Source: a virus
Virus record (IMG/VR): IMGVR_UViG_3300017963_000724
Location: 1 to 24,665 of that record
Strand: one strand, 5' to 3'
DNA: 24,665 nucleotides
This document shows, piece after piece, positions 14,173-20,031 of the stretch. Each line of letters starts with the position of its first letter. Position 1 is the first letter of the stretch. The notes under the pieces are model-generated. The model saw only the letters and a program-made list of their open reading frames with translations, made no database searches and was not told the origin of the DNA. The translations under genes were made by a program, and so were the position numbers.

Positions 14173-14375
14173 TCGATGCCCTCGACGAAAAGTTCATCCT
14201 GTAGGCGCATCAAAAACTCCCACTCTGCATCGCTTACATCGTTATTCTTCAGATGCTGTCGTATCATGTTTCTCGCTTCGCTAATGGCATACTGCATATC
14301 TTGCGCATGCGAAAAAATGGCTAGATCCTGACGATCTTCGTAAGGGCAACCGGTAATCTTAATCTCCATTTTCAT
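14166..14375 (-). CDS. Unknown small protein
   Basis: A 69-residue protein with SD AGGA upstream of the ATG at 14375, overlapping the previous gene by 17 bases. It starts with a strand (MEIKITG), then helices (QDMQYAISEARNMIRQHLK and DAEWEFLMRLQDELFVE). No motif or family is recognised. A second ATG two codons in is equally possible. Confidence 0.55.
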   Translation of the reverse strand: MKMEIKITGCPYEDRQDLAIFSHAQDMQYAISEARNMIRQHLKNNDVSDAEWEFLMRLQDELFVEGIDW

Positions 14376-14664
14376 AATCTCTTATCCTTCTCTGTTTTTT
14401 ATTTACCTTGAATTTGGACTCTGTGAACAAGTCTTGCCAGTTCTTACGATCAAGCGTGCAAATCTCGACGATCTGGTAGCCGTATGCAATGCTGTCTTGC
14501 AGCTTATGCATTTCCTTATCTGGTGTTACTTTTTGATATTTCGCCATGATGCGCTGGCGATACTTTTCTAAACGATTGTAGATGGGTCGTAGGCTTTTAT
14601 AGGTTTGCTTCCCATGTTCTGGGTATACGACTCCAAATACGTTTAATTGATAGACTTTATCCAT
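14359..14664 (-). CDS. Unknown basic protein, first gene after internal promoter element
   Basis: A 101-residue basic protein. The ATG at 14664 has SD GAGGAA, and an in-frame ATG 11 codons upstream has none. Sequence: a beta strand (VYQLNVFGVVYPEHG), helices with Arg/Lys/Tyr (SLRPIYNRLEKYRQRIMAKY), then a Lys-rich end (KVNKKQRRIRDYENGD). No family is recognised. It is preceded by the only gap in this stretch of operon, which holds a perfect palindrome and a consensus -10 hexamer. Confidence 0.6.
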   Translation of the reverse strand: MDKVYQLNVFGVVYPEHGKQTYKSLRPIYNRLEKYRQRIMAKYQKVTPDKEMHKLQDSIAYGYQIVEICTLDRKNWQDLFTESKFKVNKKQRRIRDYENGD

Positions 14665-14668
14665 GGTT

Positions 14669-14709
14669 CCTCGCGTGTTAGCATTTATGCACTTCAAGTG
14701 CTAATTATA
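14669..14709 (-). promoter_or_regulatory. Internal promoter-like element with palindrome
   Basis: On the minus strand, TATAAT (14704-14709) overlaps the RusA stop and is followed by TAGCACT, then the 13-bp palindrome GCACTTGAAGTGC (14689-14701), then ACACGCGAGG (14669-14678), which provides the SD of the next gene. A -35 match is weak (TTAAAC, 18-bp spacing). The same pieces occur in the same order before the portal gene. It is probably a phage promoter with a regulator site around the transcription start. Confidence 0.5.
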
Positions 14710-15319
14710 TCCCACCTTCCCTAGAAGGTTTAAGTTTTCCCATTCCGTCGCACTCGAAATAAATATGTTTTCCTTCTGAGTCTTCTTCCATAAAGACGCG
14801 AAACAGTTCCCGATCTCGAAGGCCGATACGGTTAGCCTTCTTTACCATATATTCAAGGTCTTCAACCGTAATCTCACCTTTGACCGTGGTGGCGTGTTCT
14901 TTTATCATTGTGCCATTCCCTTCTTCAAAAATAGTAATTACAACTTTAGGTTTATCAGAATATTTTTTCTCACACCACAACTCTGTTATCAGGTTGTCGT
15001 CTTGATAAACTAAATCGTTCATCACATCGCAATAAAACTTCACATAGTTGTCCAAATCCGGTCGCGCTGGGTTGCATTTTCCTAAAACGCTCTCTTTTCG
15101 CTTCTGAGACCACGAATTGGGTATAGGTGTATGAAATGTCATATGAACTGAGATCGGCTCTTGTAGGCGCTTTAAATAGCCTTGATCGGCAATCTCTTTC
15201 ATCATCAGACATCGCACAAGCTTCTTTTCACGTGATTGCCTGTCGTATGTCTTGCCTGTTTTGCTAAACCTTGGCCGCTGTTTTGCTATAGGATTACCGG
15301 GAATTGTTAGCTTAATCAT
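14705..15319 (-). CDS. rusA: RusA-type Holliday junction resolvase with C-terminal extension
   Basis: A 204-residue protein starting at 15319, where IPGNPIAKQRPRF (residues 6-18) begins the RusA fold. The catalytic acids are visible in RPDLDNYVK (Asp88, Asp90, Lys94) and YQDD (Asp107/108), corresponding to the three essential aspartates of E. coli RusA. RusA cuts four-way DNA junctions, here probably clearing recombination and replication intermediates before packaging. The family is usually about 120 residues. An extra 70-residue domain (from about 135, containing ITVEDLEYMVKKANRIG and HIYFECDGMG) is unexplained. The start overlaps the preceding gene by 8 bases. A longer frame to 15448 is rejected because it lies in the preceding gene. 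Confidence 0.85.
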   Translation of the reverse strand: MIKLTIPGNPIAKQRPRFSKTGKTYDRQSREKKLVRCLMMKEIADQGYLKRLQEPISVHMTFHTPIPNSWSQKRKESVLGKCNPARPDLDNYVKFYCDVMNDLVYQDDNLITELWCEKKYSDKPKVVITIFEEGNGTMIKEHATTVKGEITVEDLEYMVKKANRIGLRDRELFRVFMEEDSEGKHIYFECDGMGKLKPSREGGI

Positions 15320-15497
15320 GTGGCTTTTTTTCCTCAGAGGTGGTGGCATACGTTTTCTTGCGATGACGATCAGCCCAGTTCTTGCTGTAGCGCTTCTGAC
15401 ATTCCTTGCAATATGGATGCCTTCTATCTCCTGACCAATAGAAATCAAACGTGCTATCCCTTTCTTCCTGACATTGCAGGCATCTAACTTGGACCAC
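15312..15497 (-). CDS. Small zinc-finger protein, GTG start
   Basis: A 61-residue protein. The GTG at 15497 has AGGAG seven bases upstream. An in-frame ATG 27 codons earlier would lie deep in the XRE gene with no comparable SD, so the short form is preferred. Four cysteines are arranged as CLQC (residues 6-9) and CKEC (residues 30-33), a treble-clef or HNH-like zinc arrangement, followed by YSKNWADRHRKK. The pattern resembles the zinc knuckle of small phage endonucleases, but no HNH catalytic histidine pair is apparent. Binding of DNA or a partner protein is likely, and catalysis is not supported. Confidence 0.65.
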   Translation of the reverse strand: MVQVRCLQCQEERDSTFDFYWSGDRRHPYCKECQKRYSKNWADRHRKKTYATTSEEKKPHD

Positions 15498-15801
15498 GGA
15501 AGTACTCCTTTGCTTTGGGGGCTCTCTTGAACTTTTCAAGGTAGATTGACGCTTTGGCTCGTAGCATATCTTCTTCAAAGCCGAAGAAATCCGATAGTCC
15601 GCTTAGCTCTTCTTGCGACGGCATCACGCGAAACACTCCTGACTCGAGCCTTTTCAACCTTGGCATTGCGATGTTTGAATGCTCGGCGACCTTGTACAGC
15701 CTGATACCCAGTCGCTCTCTAGCTTCGTAGATGATTTCGTGAAAGTCCATGCTTTCCGACTGCTCTTTCACTTCGTTAATTATGCGATCAATTTTTTTCA
15801 T
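15484..15801 (-). CDS. XRE-family helix-turn-helix regulator
   Basis: A 105-residue protein coupled to the O gene by ATGA. Residues about 22-75 match an XRE helix-turn-helix: IIYEARERLGIRLYKVAEHS, then MPRLKRLESGVFRVMPSQEE, then LSDFFGFEEDMLRAKA. The recognition helix would be in IAMPRLKRLESG. In lambda the position after O is occupied by the helicase loader P. Nothing here resembles a loader, so the phage either uses host DnaC or encodes a loader elsewhere. It may regulate the control region or act as a late repressor of replication genes. Confidence 0.75.
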   Translation of the reverse strand: MKKIDRIINEVKEQSESMDFHEIIYEARERLGIRLYKVAEHSNIAMPRLKRLESGVFRVMPSQEELSGLSDFFGFEEDMLRAKASIYLEKFKRAPKAKEYFRGPS

Positions 15802-16709
15802 TTAAGTCTCCATTTCCTAAGGGCGTTATCAACCTGATCTTTGAAACCTTTTTCTTTGTAGCTTATGAAATCCTGTTTTGAACATGTGGGATGTGTGCTG
15901 TAGATTAGTAATCCTTCCCTTTGCGCCTCGAGTGCTATGCTCATACTTGGCGCTCTTTGCAAGTTGAAGTTGTCTGCCACCCGCTTAGCAAATGTTACGT
16001 TGTCCTCAGCCTCTGCGATTCCATTACGCTTCTTTTCCTTTACCTTTTCTTCATTCACTGCATCAGCGACCCATCGATTTATGGATCTAGCATCGTTTTT
16101 CTTCCACTTTGACTTGGGAGTATCTTCTTTCCACTCCTGCAATCTGTCATACAAAAGCTCGACCTTCTCCTCGCCATATTTGTTGCAAAGGTCGGTATGC
16201 TCGTTAACGCTTGTCTCCACATTTTCCCTTCGTTTGATCTTTTTTGGAGTAACGGGAGCGCGAGGAGGCGAAGCCGACCCCTCTCTCTCTTCTTTTTTTA
16301 GGTTTTCTTTTGTAGGTCTTTCTTTTGTGGGTGCGCTGAGAGTACTACCCTGGTGTTCTGAGAGTACTACCCCTGGTGCGCTGAGAGTACTACCCCCATC
16401 CTCTGAGAGTACATTGACTTCATATCGGTTGGGTGCGGGATCTCCATCTTTTGTTTTACTTTTTATCTTATTGATGAGTCCGTACCCTTCTAGATTTGTG
16501 AGTGTTTTAACCAATGATGAGCGGCTGGATAATCCCGTCATGTCCATGATTTGCTTTAGGGAAATCTTATCCCTCGATTTGTGCCATCCAAAAGTTTTTC
16601 TACAGATACAAAGCAAAACTTTAAACTCAGCAGGTGTAAGCTTTTCCATCCAATAGTCGAAAATAACATTTGGTATTTGTGTGTAATTTGGAGTAAAGAT
16701 CTGACTCAT
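15798..16709 (-). CDS. Replication initiator, lambda O-like
   Basis: A 303-residue protein with SD GGAGGTA. Residues about 1-100 are a winged-helix domain of the phage replication protein O type: NYTQIPNVIFDYWMEKLTPA, then FKVLLCICRKTFGWHK, then ISLKQIMDMTGLSSRS and LEGYGLINK. Residues about 100-135 are a low-complexity linker encoded by DNA iterons. The C-terminal part is charged and helical, probably the helicase-loader contact. O-type proteins bind origin iterons and load host DnaB. The iterons lie inside this gene, in the linker region, exactly as in lambda. The protein is thus likely to bind its own coding sequence. No polymerase or helicase is in the window, so host replisome use is expected. 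Confidence 0.8.
   Translation of the reverse strand: MSQIFTPNYTQIPNVIFDYWMEKLTPAEFKVLLCICRKTFGWHKSRDKISLKQIMDMTGLSSRSSLVKTLTNLEGYGLINKIKSKTKDGDPAPNRYEVNVLSEDGGSTLSAPGVVLSEHQGSTLSAPTKERPTKENLKKEEREGSASPPRAPVTPKKIKRRENVETSVNEHTDLCNKYGEEKVELLYDRLQEWKEDTPKSKWKKNDARSINRWVADAVNEEKVKEKKRNGIAEAEDNVTFAKRVADNFNLQRAPSMSIALEAQREGLLIYSTHPTCSKQDFISYKEKGFKDQVDNALRKWRLK
16281..16412 (-). other. Probable replication origin: four iterons plus asymmetric tract
   Basis: Three identical copies of CTGAGAGTACTACCC (16336-16350, 16358-16372, 16381-16395) and a fourth partial copy, CTGAGAGTAC (16403-16412), are spaced 22, 23 and 22 bp, about two helical turns. Each contains the palindrome AGTACT or its half. Spacing is not a multiple of three, so they encode alternating peptide sequences, meaning DNA not protein is conserved. 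Beside them (16281-16335) is an almost pure pyrimidine strand with T-runs. Lambda has the same plan inside its O gene: iterons followed by an A/T-rich strand-asymmetric segment. Confidence 0.75.
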
Positions 16710-16792
16710 TTTTTACCTCCACGCAACATGAATGTTATCAGAAAGATATGGAAATAAATGGTGGGTATGGTATAGTGTATTCGAGCTATCAT
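16706..16792 (-). CDS. Possible 28-residue membrane leader peptide of O
   Basis: An ATG at 16792 is preceded by AAGGA in the last copy of the upstream repeat array. The frame runs 28 codons through a hydrophobic stretch (IYFHIFLITFML, residues 13-24) to a TGA that overlaps the O start codon as ATGA. This fits a small translationally coupled membrane peptide or a leader that regulates O translation. It is short and could be accidental. Confidence 0.3.
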   Translation of the reverse strand: MIARIHYTIPTIYFHIFLITFMLRGGKK

Positions 16793-16970
16793 AAGTTTTT
16801 GATCCTTTTTTGAGATTTATGGCAGTGAGTTTTCATCAGAATTTTAATCCTTTTTTAAGATTTTGATGTTGTTTTCATAAGGTTTTGATCCTTTTTTGAA
16901 GTTATTTTTAATTTCATAGAGGTTTTGATCCTTTTTTGAAGTTTTCAACATGAAATGGCCCTTTTTGGGG
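16789..16970 (-). repeat. Direct-repeat array of 40-45 bp with SD-like cores
   Basis: Four copies share the core TTTTGATCCTTTTTTGA on the plus strand (GATCC starting at 16801, 16887 and 16927; AATCC at 16846), with a fifth degenerate copy GGCCCTTTTTGGGG near 16958. Spacing is about 45, 41 and 40 bases. Read on the minus strand each unit is AAAAAAGGATCAAAA followed 8-16 bases later by an ATG. It could be a second set of protein-binding iterons, or an array of translation-start-like units in the O leader. Confidence 0.7.
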
Positions 16971-17039
16971 TTATTAGTGTTGTTTGACCTAGGAACATTA
17001 CAAACTCCTTGTTTTATGATGTTTTTAGGTGTTTTTGGT

Positions 17040-17060
17040 GGGGGATTCGTCCCCCTTTTT
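17040..17060 (+). terminator. Intrinsic terminator, plus strand
   Basis: GGGGGA and TCCCCC pair across a TTCG tetraloop, followed at once by TTTTT. Stem, exceptionally stable loop and U-tract make a textbook rho-independent terminator reading rightward. The opposite strand has no T-run. Confidence 0.85.
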
Positions 17061-17151
17061 CTGAGATTAGTATGTGTGATTAACATGCTAGCTCTTTTCA
17101 AATAAATGTGGTCGCTATGTCTCGCACACATAGTTATCTCGCGTGTAGTTT

Positions 17152-17187
17152 GGCCAGACTGGATTGGTTCCCGGTCTGGCCTTTTTT
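17152..17187 (+). terminator. Second intrinsic terminator, plus strand
   Basis: GGCCAGAC (17152-17159) pairs with GTCTGGCC (17174-17181), extendable to 11 pairs with one G-T, around an 8-base loop, and is followed by TTTTTT. It reads rightward, as does the terminator about 110 bases upstream, although no plus-strand gene precedes either. Confidence 0.85.
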
Positions 17188-17218
17188 ATTAAACGTTCTT
17201 TTATATAACTAAGCCCGC

Positions 17219-17443
17219 TTAACTTTCTAGCCATTTCTTTAACTTTTCTTTATCATTCTTACCTAGAAGCTCTTCGAGCGTGATATCCCCTCCGCTTGTT
17301 TTGACAATCTTCATCGCGATCAAAAGGGATGGCGAGCCTTTGCCATGCTTATATTTCAATATGGATGCCTCAGTACATCCTACCTTGATGGCCAGCTTCC
17401 TAAGTGACATGCGGTTTCTCCAGCAATATTCGTCAATATCCAT
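17219..17443 (-). CDS. Cro-like XRE repressor
   Basis: A 74-residue protein with SD AGGAGG. Nearly the whole chain is one helix-turn-helix: MSLRKLAIKVGCTEASILKY (residues 12-31), with TEASILKYKHGKG as the recognition helix and turn, then LLIAMKIVKTSGGDITLEEL. It lacks the C-terminal dimerisation or protease domain of CI repressors. It is divergently arranged against the plus-strand early operon, so it most likely binds operators in the 17444-17560 region. Whether it is the lytic switch (Cro) or the only lysogenic repressor cannot be told; no CI-like gene is in the window. Confidence 0.8.
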   Translation of the reverse strand: MDIDEYCWRNRMSLRKLAIKVGCTEASILKYKHGKGSPSLLIAMKIVKTSGGDITLEELLGKNDKEKLKKWLES

Positions 17444-17491
17444 TTGGTTTCCTCCTAAAATTATTATGCATGGTTATCTTATATCGTATGG

Positions 17492-17513
17492 ATATTTTCT
17501 TAGAAGATATTCT
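17492..17513. promoter_or_regulatory. Candidate operator, imperfect palindrome
   Basis: The segment centred at 17502-17503 has dyad symmetry (TTTCTT with AAGATA flanks; AGAA and TTCT arms also present). It lies between the repressor start and the divergent promoter, where a Cro-like dimer would be expected to bind. Symmetry is imperfect and only one clear site is seen. Confidence 0.35.
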
Positions 17514-17519
17514 TTCGTC

Positions 17520-17549
17520 TTGACTTATTCTTGTTTTGTTTGCTATATT
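17520..17549 (+). promoter_or_regulatory. Early rightward promoter
   Basis: TTGACT (17520-17525) and TATATT (17544-17549) match the sigma-70 hexamers in five of six positions each with 18-bp spacing. Transcription would begin near 17556 and read the recombination operon. The candidate operator lies just upstream. The 60-base leader contains a good AAAGGA sequence but no convincing early gene before 17619. Confidence 0.65.
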
Positions 17550-17618
17550 ATCGTTTAGACACACAAAAGGAACGTTGAGTGTCGATGAACCAAGAATCTA
17601 TACGCGAGGAGAACCAAT

Positions 17619-17930
17619 ATGTATGCACCAGATAGCTGGTATGAACCAGATACACCTGCCGATCACGGATGGGTACACAAAGACGATATGCCGGATTTAG
17701 AGCATTGCCAAGATATGCTGAAAGGCATCATCGAAGCTATGTATAATACTGGTGATATCGAAGCGCTTGAAGATTGTTTGGATGAACTTACCAATCAGTT
17801 TGATATGCGTATTCCAGAGTCTGAACCAATTCTGGAGAAAAAGAACAAGAATCGATTGATGCATTGGTACCTGGGTTACCAGCGTGCTCACATCGATCAA
17901 ATGAACAACACGGAGAGAAACTATGTCTAA
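17619..17930 (+). CDS. Unknown acidic early protein
   Basis: A 103-residue acidic protein with SD GAGGAG seven bases upstream. The N-terminus is rich in Trp, Asp and Pro (DSWYEPDTPADHGWVHKDD), the middle is a helix with Asp/Glu (IEALEDCLDELTNQFD), and the end is HWYLGYQRAHIDQM. It is the first gene behind the early promoter and overlaps the RecT-like start by 8 bases, so it is coexpressed with the recombinase. No family is recognised. Confidence 0.65.
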   Translation: MYAPDSWYEPDTPADHGWVHKDDMPDLEHCQDMLKGIIEAMYNTGDIEALEDCLDELTNQFDMRIPESEPILEKKNKNRLMHWYLGYQRAHIDQMNNTERNYV

Positions 17931-18708
17931 TGAACTAGTAGTCAAAGAAACTGATCAAATGCTCGAAGATATTCAAAACACGCAAAAGATGTGCCACGCA
18001 CTTATGCAGTCGCCACATTACAAACGTATGGGAGCTGAGGGCATCTATGCAATCGTAGAAAAGGCCAAGTCTATTGGTGTGTCTCCACTAGACGCATTAA
18101 ATGGCGGTATGTACTACGTACAGGGCAAAGTCGAGATGACCGCTGCCATGATGAATCAAATGATTAGGCAGAGAAACCATAGCATCACCAAAGACAAAAA
18201 GAGCGACGAGAACATCTGTATCCTGCATGGTAAGCGTGTGGACAATGGAGACACCTGGGTCGAGTCCTTCAGTATCGATGATGCTAAGAAGGCTGGTATC
18301 TACCGCAATCAATGGATCAAATACCCAAAAGATATGCTATTTGCTCGTGCTTTATCGCGTTTGGCACGTCAATTGTTTCCCGATGTAATCAAGGGATGCT
18401 ATGTGCAAGGTGAAATTTCAGATGCTCCTCCACTGTATCAGCCTGTTGAACAGGCAGAAGAAACAGTGATTGACGTGGAGACAGCACCCGGCGCAATTAC
18501 AGACGAACAATATCAAGAATTAGAAGAGTGGATGGGCGATAACATCATGCTAAGGCAAAACATCCTTACCTTCATGAAGAAGAAATGGGGTATTGATAAG
18601 TTGCAAGATATGCCAGTCGAAATCTACGACCATGCACTTAGTCGAGCAAAACAACACAGAGCACAAGCCGAAGAATCGCTTGGCGAACAACAACAAATGG
18701 AGGCGTAA
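17923..18708 (+). CDS. RecT-like single-strand annealing protein
   Basis: A 261-residue protein with SD GGAGAG. The N-terminal half has YKRMGAEGIYAIVEKAKSIG, then PLDALNGGMYYVQGKVEM and the segment MMNQMIRQRNHSI, which I recognise from phage RecT-family annealases. The conserved core WIKYPKDMLFARALSRLAR, then LFPDVIKGCYVQGEI (about residues 127-165), corresponds to the RecT/Bet motif of tryptophan, proline and MLxxRAxSxxAR. The C-terminus is variable, acidic and Gln-rich. RecT proteins anneal single strands made by a partner exonuclease. The next gene, one base away, encodes exactly such an exonuclease. Assignment is by motif and gene pair. Confidence 0.8.
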   Translation: MSNELVVKETDQMLEDIQNTQKMCHALMQSPHYKRMGAEGIYAIVEKAKSIGVSPLDALNGGMYYVQGKVEMTAAMMNQMIRQRNHSITKDKKSDENICILHGKRVDNGDTWVESFSIDDAKKAGIYRNQWIKYPKDMLFARALSRLARQLFPDVIKGCYVQGEISDAPPLYQPVEQAEETVIDVETAPGAITDEQYQELEEWMGDNIMLRQNILTFMKKKWGIDKLQDMPVEIYDHALSRAKQHRAQAEESLGEQQQMEA

Positions 18709-18709
18709 A

Positions 18710-19552
18710 ATGATTAAGCAGAATACGCAAGAGTGGCTCGATCTTCGAAAGAATCATATAGGGGCGTCAGACGCTCCTGTAATCTTAGGACAATCGCCCT
18801 GGAAAACAGCCTTCCAGTTATGGGAAGAAAAGCTGGGGCTCCGGGAAGTCCCACAAATGAATGCAGCCATGAAGCGCGGACATGAACTCGAGCCGATAGC
18901 GAGACAAGCCTACAATGACTATACCGGCAATTGCGCTGAGCCTGAAGTTGTGTTCCATCCAGAACATAAATGGATGATGGCATCTTTAGATGGTTTGTCA
19001 TTAGATCGCTCCGTTATTGTCGAGATTAAATGCCCTGGTCAAGCCGACCATGACCTAGCAGCTGAAGGAAAGATTCCTGTGAAATATTATGCCCAGCTGC
19101 AGCATCAGCTTGCCACAATTGGGCTTAATCTGCTACACTATTTTTCATACAAAGATGGAGAATTCCATTTGGTTGAAGTTGAAGCGGATGAAGGTTTTAT
19201 CCGCGGTCTTTACAAAAAGGAAATGGACTTCTGGAAGAAGATGCAAGACTTCGAACCACCCGCTTTACAAGAGCGGGACTTTGTACAAAAGGAAGATCAA
19301 GGCTGGTGTGCTCTGGCGCAGCAATGGGAAGCTGCAAACAAAGCGCTTGCTGAGATGAAGCTTAAGGAGAAGCAATGCCGCGATGCCTTAATACAAGCTG
19401 CTGGCAATCGCAACTGTTTGGGCGCAGGAGTGAAGGTTCAGAAGGTTGTACGCAAAGGCACCGTGGATTACAAGGCTGTTCCAGAATTGGAAGGCGTTGA
19501 TTTAGAAAAATATCGTAAGTCTCCAGTGGAGAGCTGGAGGATCACATGTTAG
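18710..19552 (+). CDS. YqaJ-like (lambda exonuclease family) exonuclease
   Basis: A 280-residue protein with SD GGAGG and a start one base after the RecT stop. A longer in-frame reading adds 39 residues inside RecT and is rejected. The family order is visible: WLDLRKNHIGASDAPVILGQ (residues 9-28), MKRGHELEPIARQAY (54-68), the metal ligand in SLDGL (Asp94), IVEIKCPG (Glu105, Lys107), then YYAQLQHQLATIG. The last 90 residues are a helical coiled coil (about 225-260, AANKALAEMKLKEKQCRD) not needed for catalysis. The enzyme resects double-strand ends 5' to 3' to supply single strands for the RecT-like protein. The pair would serve recombination-dependent replication or genome circularisation. Confidence 0.85.
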   Translation: MIKQNTQEWLDLRKNHIGASDAPVILGQSPWKTAFQLWEEKLGLREVPQMNAAMKRGHELEPIARQAYNDYTGNCAEPEVVFHPEHKWMMASLDGLSLDRSVIVEIKCPGQADHDLAAEGKIPVKYYAQLQHQLATIGLNLLHYFSYKDGEFHLVEVEADEGFIRGLYKKEMDFWKKMQDFEPPALQERDFVQKEDQGWCALAQQWEAANKALAEMKLKEKQCRDALIQAAGNRNCLGAGVKVQKVVRKGTVDYKAVPELEGVDLEKYRKSPVESWRITC

Positions 19553-19632
19553 CGTGGATTTGGGGCGCTTTTCTGTGGTGCTGTTTTGCTTATGGAGTTT
19601 GCGGGTTAATGGAAATGTGCAGGAAAAAATAA
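19546..19632 (+). CDS. 28-residue hydrophobic membrane peptide
   Basis: An ATG at 19546 has GGAGG eight bases upstream and overlaps the exonuclease stop. The frame encodes a single hydrophobic segment (WIWGAFLWCCFAYGVCGLM, residues 4-22) followed by a positive tail (EMCRKK), i.e. a short inner-membrane peptide with probable N-out topology. Its stop overlaps the next ATG as TAATG. Good SD, overlaps on both sides and the amphiphilic pattern support a real gene. It could be a small toxin-like, holin-like or regulatory membrane peptide. Confidence 0.6.
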   Translation: MLAWIWGAFLWCCFAYGVCGLMEMCRKK

Positions 19633-19871
19633 TGCAAATGGAGTTGCTTCCGTCTACCGAAGGGGAGCTTAAAAGTGAGCTGGAGAAGACAAAAACCCAG
19701 CTTAACAATTTAAGACGTGGCCTTTTCGGTAGATTTGATAAACTTGTGCTCGAGTTTTCAACACTTCAGGAAGATATGTTGAAAATACAGCAAAAATTGG
19801 ACATGACGAATGAGTCAGGAACTGAGCCAGAAATACTGGAATTTCCTTTGCGAGTTAGCGAAGGAGTATAA
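19632..19871 (+). CDS. Unknown coiled-coil protein
   Basis: A 79-residue helical protein starting at the ATG that overlaps the membrane peptide stop (TAATG) with SD AGGA. A longer in-frame reading from 19554 would run through the membrane peptide and is not used. A coiled coil covers about residues 10-60 (EGELKSELEKTKTQLNNLR, then LVLEFSTLQEDMLKIQQKL). Function unknown. It may act with the membrane peptide or exonuclease since the three are coupled. Confidence 0.6.
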   Translation: MQMELLPSTEGELKSELEKTKTQLNNLRRGLFGRFDKLVLEFSTLQEDMLKIQQKLDMTNESGTEPEILEFPLRVSEGV

Positions 19872-20031
19872 GGAAGTCTGTGAAGAAGCGGAGGAGTTTT
19901 CTCCCTTCTTCCATCATTTCGAAAAGTCTGGTATCAATATACTATTATTTAAAGGGACTGAAACTGATACCGAAACAATAATCGAGTATCTTAACACACG
20001 TCCCATGGAAGGTGATGAATGCGATATCTAA
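19810..20031 (+). CDS. Unknown acidic small protein
   Basis: A 73-residue protein that overlaps the previous gene by 62 bases in another frame. No good SD precedes the ATG at 19810, so the start is uncertain. Residues 5-30 form a Glu-rich helix (KYWNFLCELAKEYKEVCEEA). Its end overlaps the next gene by 13 bases. Codon structure over the non-overlapping part and the following coupling support it, with moderate confidence. Confidence 0.45.
   Translation: MSQELSQKYWNFLCELAKEYKEVCEEAEEFSPFFHHFEKSGINILLFKGTETDTETIIEYLNTRPMEGDECDI

Larger units (their letters stand above)
16710..17218. promoter_or_regulatory. Control region upstream of O without a confident gene
   Basis: About 500 bases separate O from the Cro-like gene. 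They hold the direct-repeat array next to O, two plus-strand terminators (17040-17060 and 17152-17187), and a small stem CTATGT/ACATAG (17115-17133). A 95-residue frame on the minus strand (16844-17131) is mainly Lys/Asn repeats generated by the array and is not treated as a gene. The promoter that drives the O operon should lie here, but no good -35/-10 pair was found on the minus strand. Confidence 0.5.

Noticed and set aside
15937-16656. 239-codon open frame on the plus strand opposite the O gene
   Set aside because: It is antisense to a clear initiator gene, is Ser/Phe/Leu-rich as expected from the complement of its Lys/Glu codons, and has no SD or neighbours in that direction.
16789-16970. 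CRISPR-like array
   Set aside because: Repeats are short, imperfect and AT-rich, spacers are unequal and related to each other, and no cas gene is near.
16844-17131. 95-codon minus-strand frame in the control region
   Set aside because: The C-terminal half is just the direct-repeat array translated (SKKDQN/FKKGSKP), it spans no conserved domain, and its start lacks an SD. A 35-codon sub-frame from 16950 has a weak SD but equally no domain.
17585-17635. 16-codon leader peptide before the first early gene
   Set aside because: The AAAGGA upstream is 14 bases from the ATG, the peptide has no regulatory codon runs, and it overlaps the next gene start; evidence is too weak.
18593-18709. Upstream extension of the exonuclease frame by 39 codons
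   Set aside because: Overlaps the RecT-like gene, and a strong SD precedes the ATG at 18710 that starts the family-typical N-terminus.
19554-19631. Upstream extension of the coiled-coil gene, suggesting a signal peptide
   Set aside because: The hydrophobic residues come from reading the membrane-peptide gene out of frame; the ATG at 19632 has both SD and TAATG coupling.
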